From: Telopea speciosissima
Taxonomy: Eukaryota; Streptophyta; Magnoliopsida; Proteales; Proteaceae
Reading direction: 5' to 3'
Assembly: GCF_018873765.1 (NCBI RefSeq)
Contig: NC_057919.1
Coordinates: 63,874,484 to 63,938,483, forward strand
Length of the DNA: 64,000 nucleotides
Shown piece after piece: positions 1-12,800 of this stretch (position 1 is the stretch's first letter; every line of letters begins with the position of its first letter). The translations under genes were made by a program, and so were the position numbers. The notes under the pieces are model-generated. The model saw only the letters and a list, made by a program, of their open reading frames with translations, was not told the DNA's origin and made no database searches.

Positions 1-1477
1 AAAATGTGCATGACAATACAAAAGAGGTATATGATCAATTTTGATTCCAAAATTTAATATATGACTTGTCAAAGGCATGCTTCTCTTGACAGTACCATGT
101 TTTGACAATATTCTCAAATAATAAATTTAAGGACAACATTTGTTGATCCCATCTGCCATATTGACTGAGTCCTATTGACACGGAGATTTCAAAGAACACG
201 TTTATAATAATCTTGGATGAAGAGATTCTCTCTTTCACCTCAGGTGGCGAGAATTTTCTCCTTGAGGAAAATGTACTGAATTAGGGGAGGGGATTGCTTT
301 ATTATATACACATTACGCAAAGCACCATATGAGATTCACCAACTTTCATATTTAGTCACATTTAACACATTAAAGACATGCTAAATAAAGATTATTTGTT
401 TATTTTTACTTTTTCACCCTTTTGAGTTGTTCTATCACCCACAAAAGGGTAGAGGCAAAAATTCTCTCCTCATTTGAAAGGTCGGTTTTTGGCTTCTGAG
501 AGATGGAGGCCCCTTAGCTATATGGCTATGATGAACTTCCAAAAAAATAAAATGATTTGTTTGAGAATCCACCAATATATAGAATAGAATGACTTAGGCT
601 GCATTTGGTATGCATTCTTGGAATGCATGAATACATTCTAAATTGATAATCCATTTCAAGAAATCATACCATATAGTTTTTCACCCATGCTCACTATTTA
701 TTTAACGTAGATTTTTCATCTTATCTTCTCAACCACAAGATTTTGTGGGTCTCAGGCATCCAATCTCCTGAAGATCTCAACTCTAAATTATGATTAAATA
801 GAATGAATTATACAACTATACATTGAAAGCATATGAAATCGTACAGTAGAATAGTAGAAATTTTGAAATTAAGGCTATGTTTGGTATGACTTCTTGGAAT
901 GCATTATTGACCTAGAATGCACACCAACCAAAGCATTAATAAGCACTTTAACACAAGTCTAGAATACAAGAATGATGGGCATGGGACAGCTTTTAATTGA
1001 GATGTTAAACTACTTCAACATCAATTGCGCTTAGGTATTAATAAATAGCCAGGGGCCAGCCCGGGTCCCAGATAATATTCGAGATAAAAATAAATAAATA
1101 AAAACATCAATTGCGCTTAAGATAAAAAACCATAGAGGATGAATTAGAGAGGAGAGAGAATGAGACAAAACCAATACAGTACATCTAATGGAACCATTGT
1201 TCAAGATACACCTAAGGTCCTTTTCTCAATGGGAAAATATTAATTTGTAGAGTTAATCAGTTGCAATATGGCAAGCAATGGTGGGCGGGTGCATCCATTT
1301 TACAGAGAATTCTATGCCTACCTCACTGATAAAATTTCAACCCCATATCTCTAATATGTAATAATGGAGGTTAATGCCAAGTTTGTACTTTTTACAACTT
1401 TGGAGACACCTTTTAATCCATATAGAATGCCCATTTTCTGTTGAAATTTAACCCATGAGAGAGCCTTTTATAGGGGT
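1..1477. other. gene-free AT-rich stretch with repeat debris
   Basis: No open frame here looks like a protein. Two stretches near 600 and 875 share a start of the type GGCTNNNTTTGGTATG, as in many small PIF/Tourist-like elements, but no full inverted-repeat pair could be closed. A poly(A)-tailed LINE-like 3' tail lies at about 1050-1105 and resembles another at 40205-40260. Confidence 0.4.
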
Positions 1478-1642
1478 GGGCTTTGGCACAACAATAAGGT
1501 TGCTCCATTATGATCAAGTGGTCGCGAGTTCGAGTATGGACATAACCTCTTTGCGAAAACAGGGGTTAAGGTTGTGTGTGCATTATGACCCTCCCCAGAT
1601 CCCCCCAGTGGTGGGATCCTCGTGCACTGGGTATGCCTTTTT
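1478..1642 (+). mobile_element. Au-like SINE, full-length copy
   Basis: This is a tRNA-derived short retroelement. A pol III A-box-like start (GGCACAACAATAAGG) is followed by a B-box-like GGTCGCGAGTTCGAG. The conserved 3' part reads CATTATGACCCTCCCCAGA and GTGCACTGGGTATGCC and ends in a T run. Imperfect flanking repeats (gagagccttttata on the left, gagagccctgtata on the right) look like its TSD. The 87-codon frame across it is not a gene. Confidence 0.8.
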
Positions 1643-2298
1643 GAGAGCCCTGTATAACATGGATACACTCATATTGCTTGTCAAGTTATCAGCCCCCTTC
1701 TTTAATTATGGCAATTAGCCAACAAAAGCAACTTCCTAACTCTCTTGGGCCAAATTAAATAGAGATAGTACTCAAGGACTTGAATATGATCAATATACAT
1801 TCTTCAATAAAACCATAGGATGCATTGAACCATAGTTTTTGAAACCATGGTTAATAAAGATTTTATAAGATTTGAATGATTACATCTTCATCATCATCAT
1901 CCTGGTTAATAAAAAAAGAAAAGATAAAATAACATTTTTAAGAAAATAAATATGAAATGGGAAACTAATTAGTAAACAATTAAACATCAAATATATAGAG
2001 TTTTTGGAAATTGATGCTTAAGAAACCTTAGTTCTATGAATACAAGCTTACTCCCAGGGACAAAAAAAAGTTTCCATCAATATTAGTGCAGATACAATAG
2101 ACTGACTGTATTCTGCTTCATAAATATCACCCTGAAGACATTAAAAAAAAAAAAAAACACACACACACACACAAGAACTGTTGAAATGAACAATGTGAAA
2201 ATGCAAACATCAACCAATGGCCTTGGGAAACTTTTACTATTTTATGGGATATTAAACATATTTTAGGCTCTTTCCCTAATTTTAAGATATGTAAACAA

Positions 2299-2430
2299 GA
2301 TAGATGCTTTATTCATCTGGCTCATGAACTTGCGATCCAAGCTAGATGTAATAGGTCCCATGCTTTTGTTTCAGACATTTCTCTTCTTTAGTTAATATTA
2401 TCTCTTTCTTATAAAAAAAAAAATAAAAAA
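2299..2430 (+). mobile_element. L1-type LINE 3' remnant (RNase H-like end plus poly(A))
   Basis: Positions 2299-2391 read in one frame as a peptide containing CFIHLAHELAIQARCN and ending in a stop. It resembles the C-terminal helix of the RNase H-like domain in plant L1 elements. An A-rich tail follows at 2411-2430. Only this end survives, so it is a dead 5'-truncated insertion. Confidence 0.55.
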
Positions 2431-3877
2431 TGCAAATATCAATGTTGGACGCCATATACAAGGAGTGCAAGTTTGGCCCTGTCGGCCAGACCCGCCCTGA
2501 GCCCGAACAGGACTTGGACTGAGATAGCTGGCCTTGAGGGAGGGTCAGGGCTGAAAATTGCTAACCCTGAGTCAAGGTCTAGTCAGGTCAGGGTTGAAGC
2601 CTTGGGCCGAGCCCAGCCCAGCCCGGCCCGGCCCGGCCCAACCCTACCTTGTTTTATGTTTTATTTTATAAAATATATATTGATATTCATATATATTTTA
2701 AACTTTAAATGTCACTCACATTTTGTAATATTTGAGATCTCTACTTGGTCGCATGGTCTACACAAGTGTCTGGACTAATGGGTGAGCACACCTGAGTATC
2801 TACCCAGGGGGCAGAGGCATCATCTCACAGTGCCCTGAGAGAGGGCATAGGAAAACCACCAAGCAGAGATTTTTTTCCATATATTATATATGAAGATAAT
2901 AAGTGATACTATATTTTATTATAGTATTATTTTATGTAAAATTGATCATTTTCTCCCTGACCCAACCCAACTCAGTCAGTCCATGCATCTCTCCCTTCCC
3001 TCACTCCATGATTAGGGCAGGTCAGGGTTGGATTTTCTAGGCCACGAGTCAAAGTCGGGCCAAGCCTAGGCCCAACTAAGGGGACTCAGGGTTGGGCTGG
3101 GTTTTTAAAAAGTCCAACCCAGCCCGACCTGTTGGAGCCCTACCATATACGGTATGGAAATGATGGATCAAATGTACCATCACAAAGAAAATCATCTCAT
3201 TGAGAGTACCATATAACTGGAACACTTCCATCAGGCTGCTGAATGGTCCCAAGTGATGTGCCTAAAAAACCAGTGACTCTGTTACTATCCAGAGGGATAA
3301 ACTTTATTTCTATAAACTAATTCGCAAAAGTGCATTGAAGAAGATACTTAAAGCTGAAAAAATTCACCTCACATAATCAAGCCGTAAGATTGGCGATGAC
3401 CACAAATCCCATCTGTATACTTTAATGGAAGGCCAAATTCAAAATCAGTTGCAGAGTTGCATACCATCAGGGAAAAGGAAAACAACGAATTGAAGTTGCT
3501 GCATGGCCATAAATTTGGTGAACCCAGTCCAGATCCATCTGAGAGGCAGAGACATTTAGAGTACGTGCTTTTGAGACAAACATTCCTGACTCTCAGCCGA
3601 AGAACAATAGATATCACAAAGGAATGCAAATATACAGTTTATTCCGGAATAACAAGCTCAAAATGAAGCTGGTCCCCAACTCAGTTGAAGAGGTCTTATC
3701 TAGAGAATATCTAGAATTGATCCAACACCGAATAAATGACACAATCAGGTCAGGCACACCCACACCATAAATCACAATCTTTCAGATTGTGCAACAGCAT
3801 TGTGGACTTCTTTAAAATATTTGAGGCTCTCGACATTCATCTGAAAGTGCCATCCTGCAAGATGATCAACTTAAAAG
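2431..3877. other. gene-free stretch: GC-rich repeat-like DNA and 3' flank of the 172-residue gene
   Basis: At 2480-2650 and 2955-3140 there are GGGTCGGG/CCCGACCC-rich segments like the subterminal parts of the hAT-like elements at 36.6 and 49.0 kb, but no clean ends were found. The part just below 3877 should contain the 3' UTR of the minus-strand gene that stops at 3878. No poly(A) signal was assigned. Confidence 0.35.
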
Positions 3878-6800
3878 TCACTTTGCACCCCTCACAGTTT
3901 CTTCAACCCTGGTAAGTGCATCTGTTAACACATCGATGGTCCAGTCCTTGACATCATCCTGCATATCACAAATTAAGTAATATCCAGAACTAACTCAGTT
4001 GTCATAAAAAAATAAAAATGAACTAGCTTGTCAAAAGAAGAAACTAAACTTGTAACTGATTAATTTGAAGCTAATGCAGAATGTATGCATTTTGTTCCTA
4101 CATGCATTGCTACACTTTTCTTGATATAAAATACAAAAACTTTTACTGCTTGAATTTGTAGAAAAAGAGAACTTATATACAACAACCATAACCTTATCCC
4201 AACTAAATGGGGTCCGCTACATGGATCCGAAGAGGCCATGACAATAATAGAACTAAAAATAGTTAAAAAAAAAAAAAAAAGGAAAAAGTCTAAGCAGCAG
4301 TTAAAACAGCATCCCAGGAACATACCCCTACGAGAGGTCGGCTACATGGGTCCTTGTCCTCCAAACAACTCTATCCGCGGTCATACTAGGATCAAGCCCT
4401 ACCATATGCATATCCTTTCTTACCACTTCTCCAATAATCATTTTAGACCAGCCCCTGCCTCTATTAGCTCCTTCAAATCGAATCAGGTCACTCTTCCGTA
4501 CTGGTGCATCCATGGGTCTCCTTTGGACATGACCAAACCACCTCAAGCGGCTATCACGAAGCTTGTCCTGGATTGGTGCAACTCCCAATTCGGTTCTAAT
4601 ACAAACATTCCTTACTCTATCTCTCCTGGTCTTGCTGCACATCCTCCTCAACATCCTCATCTCTGCTAAACTCACCTTATCTATATTACTCTTCTTAACT
4701 GCCCAACATTCCACTCCATATGTCATCGTTGGTCTTATTACTGTCGTACAGAATTTTCCCTTGAGCTTAATAGGCATGCGTTTGTCACATAAAACTCTTG
4801 ATGCTCCTCTCCACTTCATCCATCCTACTTTAATTTTTTGGGAAACATAATCCTCTATATCACCCTCTTTGTTAATGGTTGACCCTAGGTTTCTAAAGCA
4901 TTCACTTTGTGGTAGCTCTCGCTCCTCAAGTTTCACCACTTCATCACCTCTCTTAGTTTGACTGAAGTTACACATCAAATATTCTGTCTTTGTTTTGCTT
5001 AACTTAAAACCTCTTGATTCCAAGTTTGATCTTCATAATTCCAACTTCGCATTAATCCCTTCCACTGTCTCATCTATCAAAACAATATCATTAGCGAATA
5101 GCATACACCAAGGGACCTCATCTTGAATATGTCTGGTTAAATCATCCATGATAAGTGCAAATAAATAGGGGCTTAGAACTGATCCTTGGTGTAACCCAAT
5201 TGTAATTGGGAATTCACTACTTTGTCCCTGTGCAGTTTTGACACTTGTCACCACGCCCTCATCCATATCCTTAATTATATCCACATAGTTACTTGAGCTC
5301 CTTCTCTTCCCTAGGACATGCCAAATGAACTCCCTAGAAACTCTATCATAGGCCTTTTCTAGGTCCATAAAGACCATATAGAGATTCCTTTTATAAGCTT
5401 TAAAGATTTCCATAAGCCTCGGAAGGTAAATAATTTCTGTCGTGGATCTCCCTGGCATAAAGCCAAATTGGTTATTCGATATTAGTTTCTCTTCTTAGGT
5501 GGGCTTCAATGATTTTCTACCAGAGTTTCATGGTATGACTCATTAGTTTAATGCCTCTATAGTTATTGCAGTTCTAGACATCACCTTTGTTCTTATAAAT
5601 CGGAACTATAGTGCTTCTCCTCCAATCATCTGGCATTTTCTTTGTACCCAGAATCTTGTTAAACAACTTGGTTAGCCAAGATAACCCCCATCCTCCTAAG
5701 CTCTTCTACACTTCAATTGGGATCTCATCTGGTCCTGATGTTTTGCCTACCTTCATCTTTCGTAGGGCTTCTTTAACTTCGGCCTCGCCAACTCGTAGTA
5801 GCTGTCCATGTCGTGTGTTGGCTTCAAGACTATTCCTCTCCACTTCTAAATCCACCCCATCAGTCAAGGTAGCTCCATTTAGTAGATTGTGGAAATATTC
5901 ACCCCATCTCTCCATAATGTCCGCATCTCGTATTAGTACTCTGCCATCCTCGCTCTTAATGCATCTAACATGGTCCAAATCTCTACTCTTCCTTTCTCTT
6001 ATTTTAGCTATCTGATAGATCACATTTTCCCCTTCCTTCGTATTAAGTTTTTCATAAAGTTCATCATATTTCTTTACTCTTGTTTTCCCCACAATCTTCC
6101 GAGCTTCATTTTTGGCCACATAATACCTCATTAGTCCTTTACCAGGTCTTAAAACGATCACTTTTAGTCTTAATGGCTGCTTGGACCTCGTCATCCCACC
6201 ACCAAGTCTCTCTAGGGCCCAGATGCATACCCTTTTGAAATCCCAAGGACTTCCTTAGCAACACAAGTCGTCATATTAATCCACACCTTGTTGGTATCTC
6301 CCTCAAAATCTCACCTTCCATAGGGCTAATTTATCGATAAATGATTTTAGGAGAGCTCCTTGTAGACAGCCCCATCTTATCTTAAGACAAACCTGTTTTG
6401 CCTTCTTCCGTTGCCTCGTACCCAGGTACATATCCAAGACCACCAGTCTATGTTGGGTGGTTAGACTCTCTCCAGGTATAACCTTACAATCCTTACATAA
6501 TAGTCTGTCAGACCTTTTGGTTAGGAAGAAATCTATTTGGCTTGTATGTTGCCCACTCTTGTAGGTAATTAAATGTTCATCTCTCTTTTTAAAAAAGGTA
6601 TTTGCAATGCACAGGTCAAATGCTATCGTAAAGTCTAGCACTAATATTCCCTCTTCATTCCTCTCCCCAACTCCATATCCTCCGTGAACCTCTTCATAGC
6701 CTCTACAATCTGTGCCCACGTGTTCATTAAGGTCACCTCCAATAATAATTTTCTCTCCCTGACCAAAACCTTGCACTAAACCATCCATGTGTTCCCAGAA

Positions 6801-9800
6801 TAGTGATTTAACACTCTCATCTAATCCTGCCTGCGGCCCGTACTCGCTAACTATGTTGATAACCTCATTGTCTAGCACCAGCTTGATAGATAGGATCCTA
6901 TCTCCAAATCTTTTAACGTCCACTACTTCGCCCTTAAGGTCTTTGTCCATAACTATGCCCACTCCACCTCTCCCGCTTTCATCTCCCAAGTACCATAGTT
7001 TGAAGTCATCTGACGCCTTGGCCTTGTGACCCTTCCATCTTGTTTCTTGAATACAAGCAACATTAATCCTTCTTTTCCACACAACATCTATCAGCTCCAA
7101 ACTCTTACCCATCAAAGATCCGATGTTCCAGGATGCAAATCTAATCCTATGCTTACAAACAAGATTAGTATCAAAGGACATGATATACTGAAATGTAAGG
7201 GATAATCAAAACAAATAGTAGGATCCATGCAAAAGGGGATTGGCTTGGTAGAATATAGTGCCGGCTGCCTACCTGACGCACCAATAAAGATAGGACTATA
7301 CAAAGGGTATTTAATGCATAAATAGACACTTACACTCCCACAACTAATGATGAAAAAGTAAAGTTAAACAAGTATTTCAGATTATTGTCGATATGAGGAA
7401 GCAGTAATACAATCATGACATAAAGAAAAGCTAATCGCTACAGCAGGTCGCAAATATACTTATATACACTATAAAATTAAGTAAGAACTGTGCTAGTGAG
7501 ATGAGATCTACTGATTAAAATATAATCAACTTAGAGAAACAGATTAAGCAACTATCAAGACAAAATAAACTAAGATACAGAAAATAGTATGGGATGTAAA
7601 GAACTATAAAATAGCATGTCAGGGACGGCAAAATATCAGATTATAAACAAAAGCCAAGCCTTACACAAATAGGGAAACGAAGAGTTCAGCCTAACAAATA
7701 ACAGAAATATTAGCGAAAGAGTAATAGGATCACTTCAACCAGCAGCAACAGCAATTGAGGAATTGAAAAGTGGTACACTAAATATGGGAAATCTGGTTAA
7801 TATACTACTGTAGAAAAGGAAGAAAGCCACACAGTAAGTCACACCAGCAGTACTCTTCTACTAATATTCTAGCAAGATGACAATATACAGGATATGAAAA
7901 AAGACAACACAGCACAAAATACAAGACAGGGTACTAAACAGGGGATGCTCCAATACAAAGGCCGATGTGGTCCACAAGGGAACCCAGAGGAAATATCCTG
8001 TAATAAAAGCTAAGGATTACAAAAATAAAAGGTTATAGGAAATGTAGAGGAAGTATCCCTTACTACACAGGTGGCTCTTATACTCTGTTAGTGGCGATTC
8101 ACCCAGAAGAAGAAACAGCTTCTGAAGCTACACGTTGGCCTTGAAGGTACCTTCAAGAACAGACAAGGGGGACCCCGACTCACCTCCGCAGAATCGGGGA
8201 GGACCAGATCCTTTCCACAGTGAGAGGATCAATCAAGAGCAAAAAAGAGCACTGCCGGCACCAGGTAGCCTCTCCATGGTGGATATAAATAAAAACTTTG
8301 TTCTTTACCTCTTTGCTTCAACCCAAACAAGATACCTCTATTACCTCTTCTCTTCGATCTTGCAACAGCAGACGAGCACCTCCAAAAAGACCAGATCAGA
8401 AGCTAGGGTTTGAGTACCAGCATTCAATCTTGAGGTCACAGACCTTCGCCTGGCTCTTGAGTTACTGCTGTAAAATCGTGAGAACCAGACAGTCGGCAAG
8501 CCCTAAACCTTCGCTGGAGCAGAGCTGCTCTCCAAGCATCAATAGCCTCAACAAAGGTATAGCAAATCGGGGCTTCGAGCTGGTTAAATGCCTGAGGTGA
8601 AAGCGAGAGCAAGAGGGCAGCAGAGCGAGGGGCTCACCGGCTTCTCAGGTCTCGCCAGGAGAATCTCTGAGCAAATCCGACCGTTAAATTAAGAGAGAGA
8701 GAGAGAGAGAGAGAGAGAACACAGGTGTCACAAACCAAACCAGAGTCCAAGGAAAGACTTGCCATTCCCAACTGAGGGATATAACCAAGTATGAATATTT
8801 TCTCTGCTACAAGTCTTGTTGACCTATTATTTATATGCAACTTTTTCGTAAAGCAATCACCAGTGAGGCAGGAGCAAAGAAGGACCAGACCAAGGACGAA
8901 GAAATTGCTAGGGTAATGCTCGTATTCTTTTTTCCTGGTTAAGCTCCAACATTCCTGAAGAAGAGCTTATAAAGTCAAATCTGTGTACAAATACAAAGTG
9001 GAGAAAGAAGTCACAGGATCTAAAGATGTTTGAAGTCATATTACATATAAATACATGGTGAAACTTTTAATGTCCAAAACCAGGTAAATTTTAAATTCTG
9101 CTGGTTCTTTTAACACAGTTCAGATTCAGACAGGGGTACTAAATCCAAAATCATTATATTCGTTCTTTAATTGGATATAGTGTATAATTAGTAATCTTCC
9201 ATCCCCGTGGCTCAGGAAAGTAGTGCCATCAAAAGCTACATTTGGCTTCTTATCACCATGTGACCATAACTATTACCAGATATGACTGTATGGAAGGGCC
9301 CCGATGCAGTATAATCCACAAATATTCCCTTACGACCATAAAAGGACCTTAGGAACATCAGGGCCCATTTTTTTTATCTTAGCTCTTTAATTTCATTTCT
9401 GCTCCTTCTCTTACTAGAGCTATGGAGATCAACCTTGGAAACAAGAGGATTTAAGTTTAGTAGAACAAAGACAGAGTATATGATGTGTAATTTTAGTCAT
9501 ACTATGATGGATACTAACATGGTGCGAATTGAGGAAAGAGAGAAACCGCATAGTGACTTTTTTAGATAGTTGGGGTCAATCATAAATAAAGAAGGAGACA
9601 TAGAGGATGATGTTTCACAGAGGATTAAAGTGGGATGGATGAAGTGGAGAGCTGCGTCCGGATACTATGTGACAAACATATTCCTTCAAAGATTAGGGGA
9701 AAGTTCTATAGGACTGTTGTACGACCGGCTATGAAGTATGGGGCAGAATGTTGGGTAGTTAAGAAGTGTTATATTGAGAAGCTATGAGTAGCAGAGATGA

Positions 9801-12800
9801 GAATGTTCAGATGGATGTGAGGAAAAATTAGGAAAGATCGTATTAGAGCTGACTTGGGAGTTGCCCCGATCCATGACAAGCTTCGAGAGAGGCGTTTGTG
9901 GTGGTATGGTGATGTTCAACGGAGGCCTAGAGACGCCCTAGTAAGGAGGAGTGATATGATCCCGATTGAAGGAGCTAAAAGTGCTAGGGACAGGCCTAAA
10001 CTGAGAATAGAACTTGTGAGGAAGGACTTGCATAGTCTAGGTCTTGTACCAAGTATGACCTCGAATAGAGCTTATTGGAGGGCAAGGATCCATGTAGCAG
10101 ACCCCATTTAGCTTAGATTCTCCTGACTTGTTGAGCTGTGCCTCTTTCCTCTTACTTTCATCTTTCATTTTTGTTTTTATTTTCAATCTTTCATTTGTCA
10201 TTTTCCATTTTTCATTTCTAATCTCTTCATTCCCTTTTTCTGTTCAAGCCTCAGTTTTCCCTACTTTATTTTGTTTGGATCCATGTAGCTGACCCCATTA
10301 AGTTGGGATAAGGCTGAGTTTGTTGTTGTTGTCTCTTCTCTTACTCTTTGCACTCTTTTTTTTTTTTTTTTTGTGTGGGGGGGGGGGGGGGGGGGGGGGG
10401 ACGGGAGGATGGGGTCCAGTACTGGCCCCCTTTCTTCAACTTTTTGTTTATTTAAATCATTAAAGGGGTCACATTTAGAAAGATAAACAAATTAGGCAGT
10501 AAACATCCATAGCATTGTTATTGTGAAAGCAGCAAAACAGAACTGATCAGTACCTGGTCAAGAATGTAGAAGAAAAGAACCCGTCGACTAGGGTTCAATA
10601 CTCACCAAACAGCAGACAGGTTTATAAATAAATATCAATTATAAAGATGATTTACAATAATATCCTTAGTACATGTGAGAAACTAATACACTCACACAAC
10701 TAAGGAACCGCTATTGATGGAAAAGAAATACCAGACATACCCTAACTTTAACACACACACCCTCAAGTTGGAGAATATACATTACCCATGCCCAGCTTGG
10801 AACAACCTACTTAAAAGGCTGGACAAAACAAAGCTTTAATGAACATATCACCAACTAACTTTCAAAAGCAACATATGGGGTACTGGAACACTGGAAACCC
10901 AAGTTCCAGAAGAAGTGATCTCAACCACATTAACACAGCCGCAATATGAGCCATAGCTCTATACTCAGCCTCAGCAGTGGACCTTGCTACTGTAGTTTGT
11001 TTTTTCCTCTCCAAGTGACAAGGTTACCACTAACAAATGTACAATAACCTATGATAGATCTCCTATCACCTCAGCACTAAGCCATAGTTAAAACGGGAAT
11101 GGCAAAAAAACTTTGTTCGGGATGATACGTTTAAAACGGTTTATAACACATCTGTAAAATTAGAACACGATCTGATGATCAGATCTCCAGATATGAGCAG
11201 GTCACAAAAATAGTACGTGTTGCCACAAAAAACTGGATCTTCTTAGACGTGGCATTGCACTTGCCTACGAGGATAAGACACGAGACACAAGAGAGGACAG
11301 GAGGCGACTCCAGGAGGAACTCTCCGATGCCTAAGTCAGTTTCTTCAGCAACAATGATATAAACATGTAGATCAATAGTGCAGAAAACTAGCCAATAGTG
11401 AATTCGATTCATACTTGTGTGATTACCCGTGTCTTTATATACCTTGGGAGTGGCGGTGGTGCAAGTCCAGTTAAGGTAGGCATCTCAGAAAGAAAATTGA
11501 TTCTTTGTGGGAGATCAAAGTAGAAAGTTGATCTCCGAGGAGAGTCCCAATATGGAAGGTTTTCTTAAATTGTCTGGCTACAAAGCTGGTCTCCTAGTTG
11601 GAGAGTACTTCAGAGTAGAAGGATGCAGTAGATAGAAAGTCCGGATTTGGTGTGTATCCTCTACGGAGAAGAAGAGTTCCGATTTGACGGGGAAACTTGA
11701 CATTTCTCACAATTAAAGGAATTCGAGCCACGTATCACACATGCATTGGTGTATGATACTTGTGCGTCTCGGTAAGTAAAGAAATCTTGCAGGAACAGAG
11801 ATCTGATGATCATAGAGAGGATTAATCTTCAGTCTTCATTCATGTAGTAGTCAGACCTCAGAGACAACTTCCATTACATAACCTCAAGTAGCAGGTTGCT
11901 GTACTCATGACAATCTTCTTAAGGGACTCTCAAACCAAAATAAGGAAAGGATCAAATCACTGATCAGTTATGCTCTATGCAATGTGACAGCAGCAAAACA
12001 GAACTGATCAGTACTTGGTGAAGAATGGAGAAGAAAGAAGAGAAAGGAGAAGAAAAGAGGAAGGGAAGAGAAGAGATGGAAGAAAAGGACCTGCCGACTA
12101 TGGTTCCATACTCACCTAATCACAGGCAAGTTTATTTATAATATAAATTATAAAGATGGTTTATAATAATACCCATGGTATATTTCAGCAACTAATAGAC
12201 TCACACAACTAAGGAACCAACAGTAATAGAAAAAGAAGGAATAACAGAAATACCCCTAACTTTAACAGTTATAGAGAATGTGGAGCTTCGTATCTTCAAA
12301 GTTTCTCAAGCCTATTTCTAAGATAGTGGATGCTGATGCTTCCAATTGTAGATATTCATTTGCAATTATCACTAGAGTATGCTTGCTCTGCAGATACGTG
12401 GTACAAAGTAATATGTATCAATAAATAAGCTTTCTTTATCATTATACAAGAGGAAGTGGAGGTATTCTTGTCAGTATGCAACTCTGTAATGACACTAATT
12501 CCCATGGGTAATAATAAAAGTTCTCCCTACAGCCAAAATCAAGAATTATGTACTCTCCATATACATATAAAGCATACAGAATTGTAAAAGGGTCTTGACC
12601 ATTTCCATCTTGCCATTATGTCAATAAACAGAGTAATAGACTTAAAAAAAATTTGATTTCTTGAAATCAATAAAAAATTTAACAGATACCTCACTTAGTA
12701 CTCAAATAAACAAAGACACTCCAAAACACATTCAACACAAAAACAATAATGACAACTTTTGACAAGCCATATATGGTTCATCATCTCGAGCGTCAACTGT

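Larger units (their letters stand above)
4168..8720 (-). mobile_element. RTE-clade LINE, nearly full length but inactive
   Basis: This non-LTR retrotransposon lies inside intron 2 of the 172-residue gene, on the same strand. In element order it has a possible 5' region (about 8720-7182, ending at a GA microsatellite, boundary uncertain), an endonuclease (7181-6303), then reverse transcriptase pieces (6194-4328). Its 3' tail has the family signature TAGTTGGGATAAGG-like sequence followed by TTGTTG units (seen as CAACAACC on the plus strand at 4170). Several frame breaks and a changed catalytic motif make it inactive. Confidence 0.85.

Noticed and set aside
4238..5023. Plus-strand frames over the LINE (for example 4238-4669, 5611-6015 and 6787-7029)
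   Set aside because: They are the antisense of recognisable endonuclease and reverse transcriptase domains on the minus strand.
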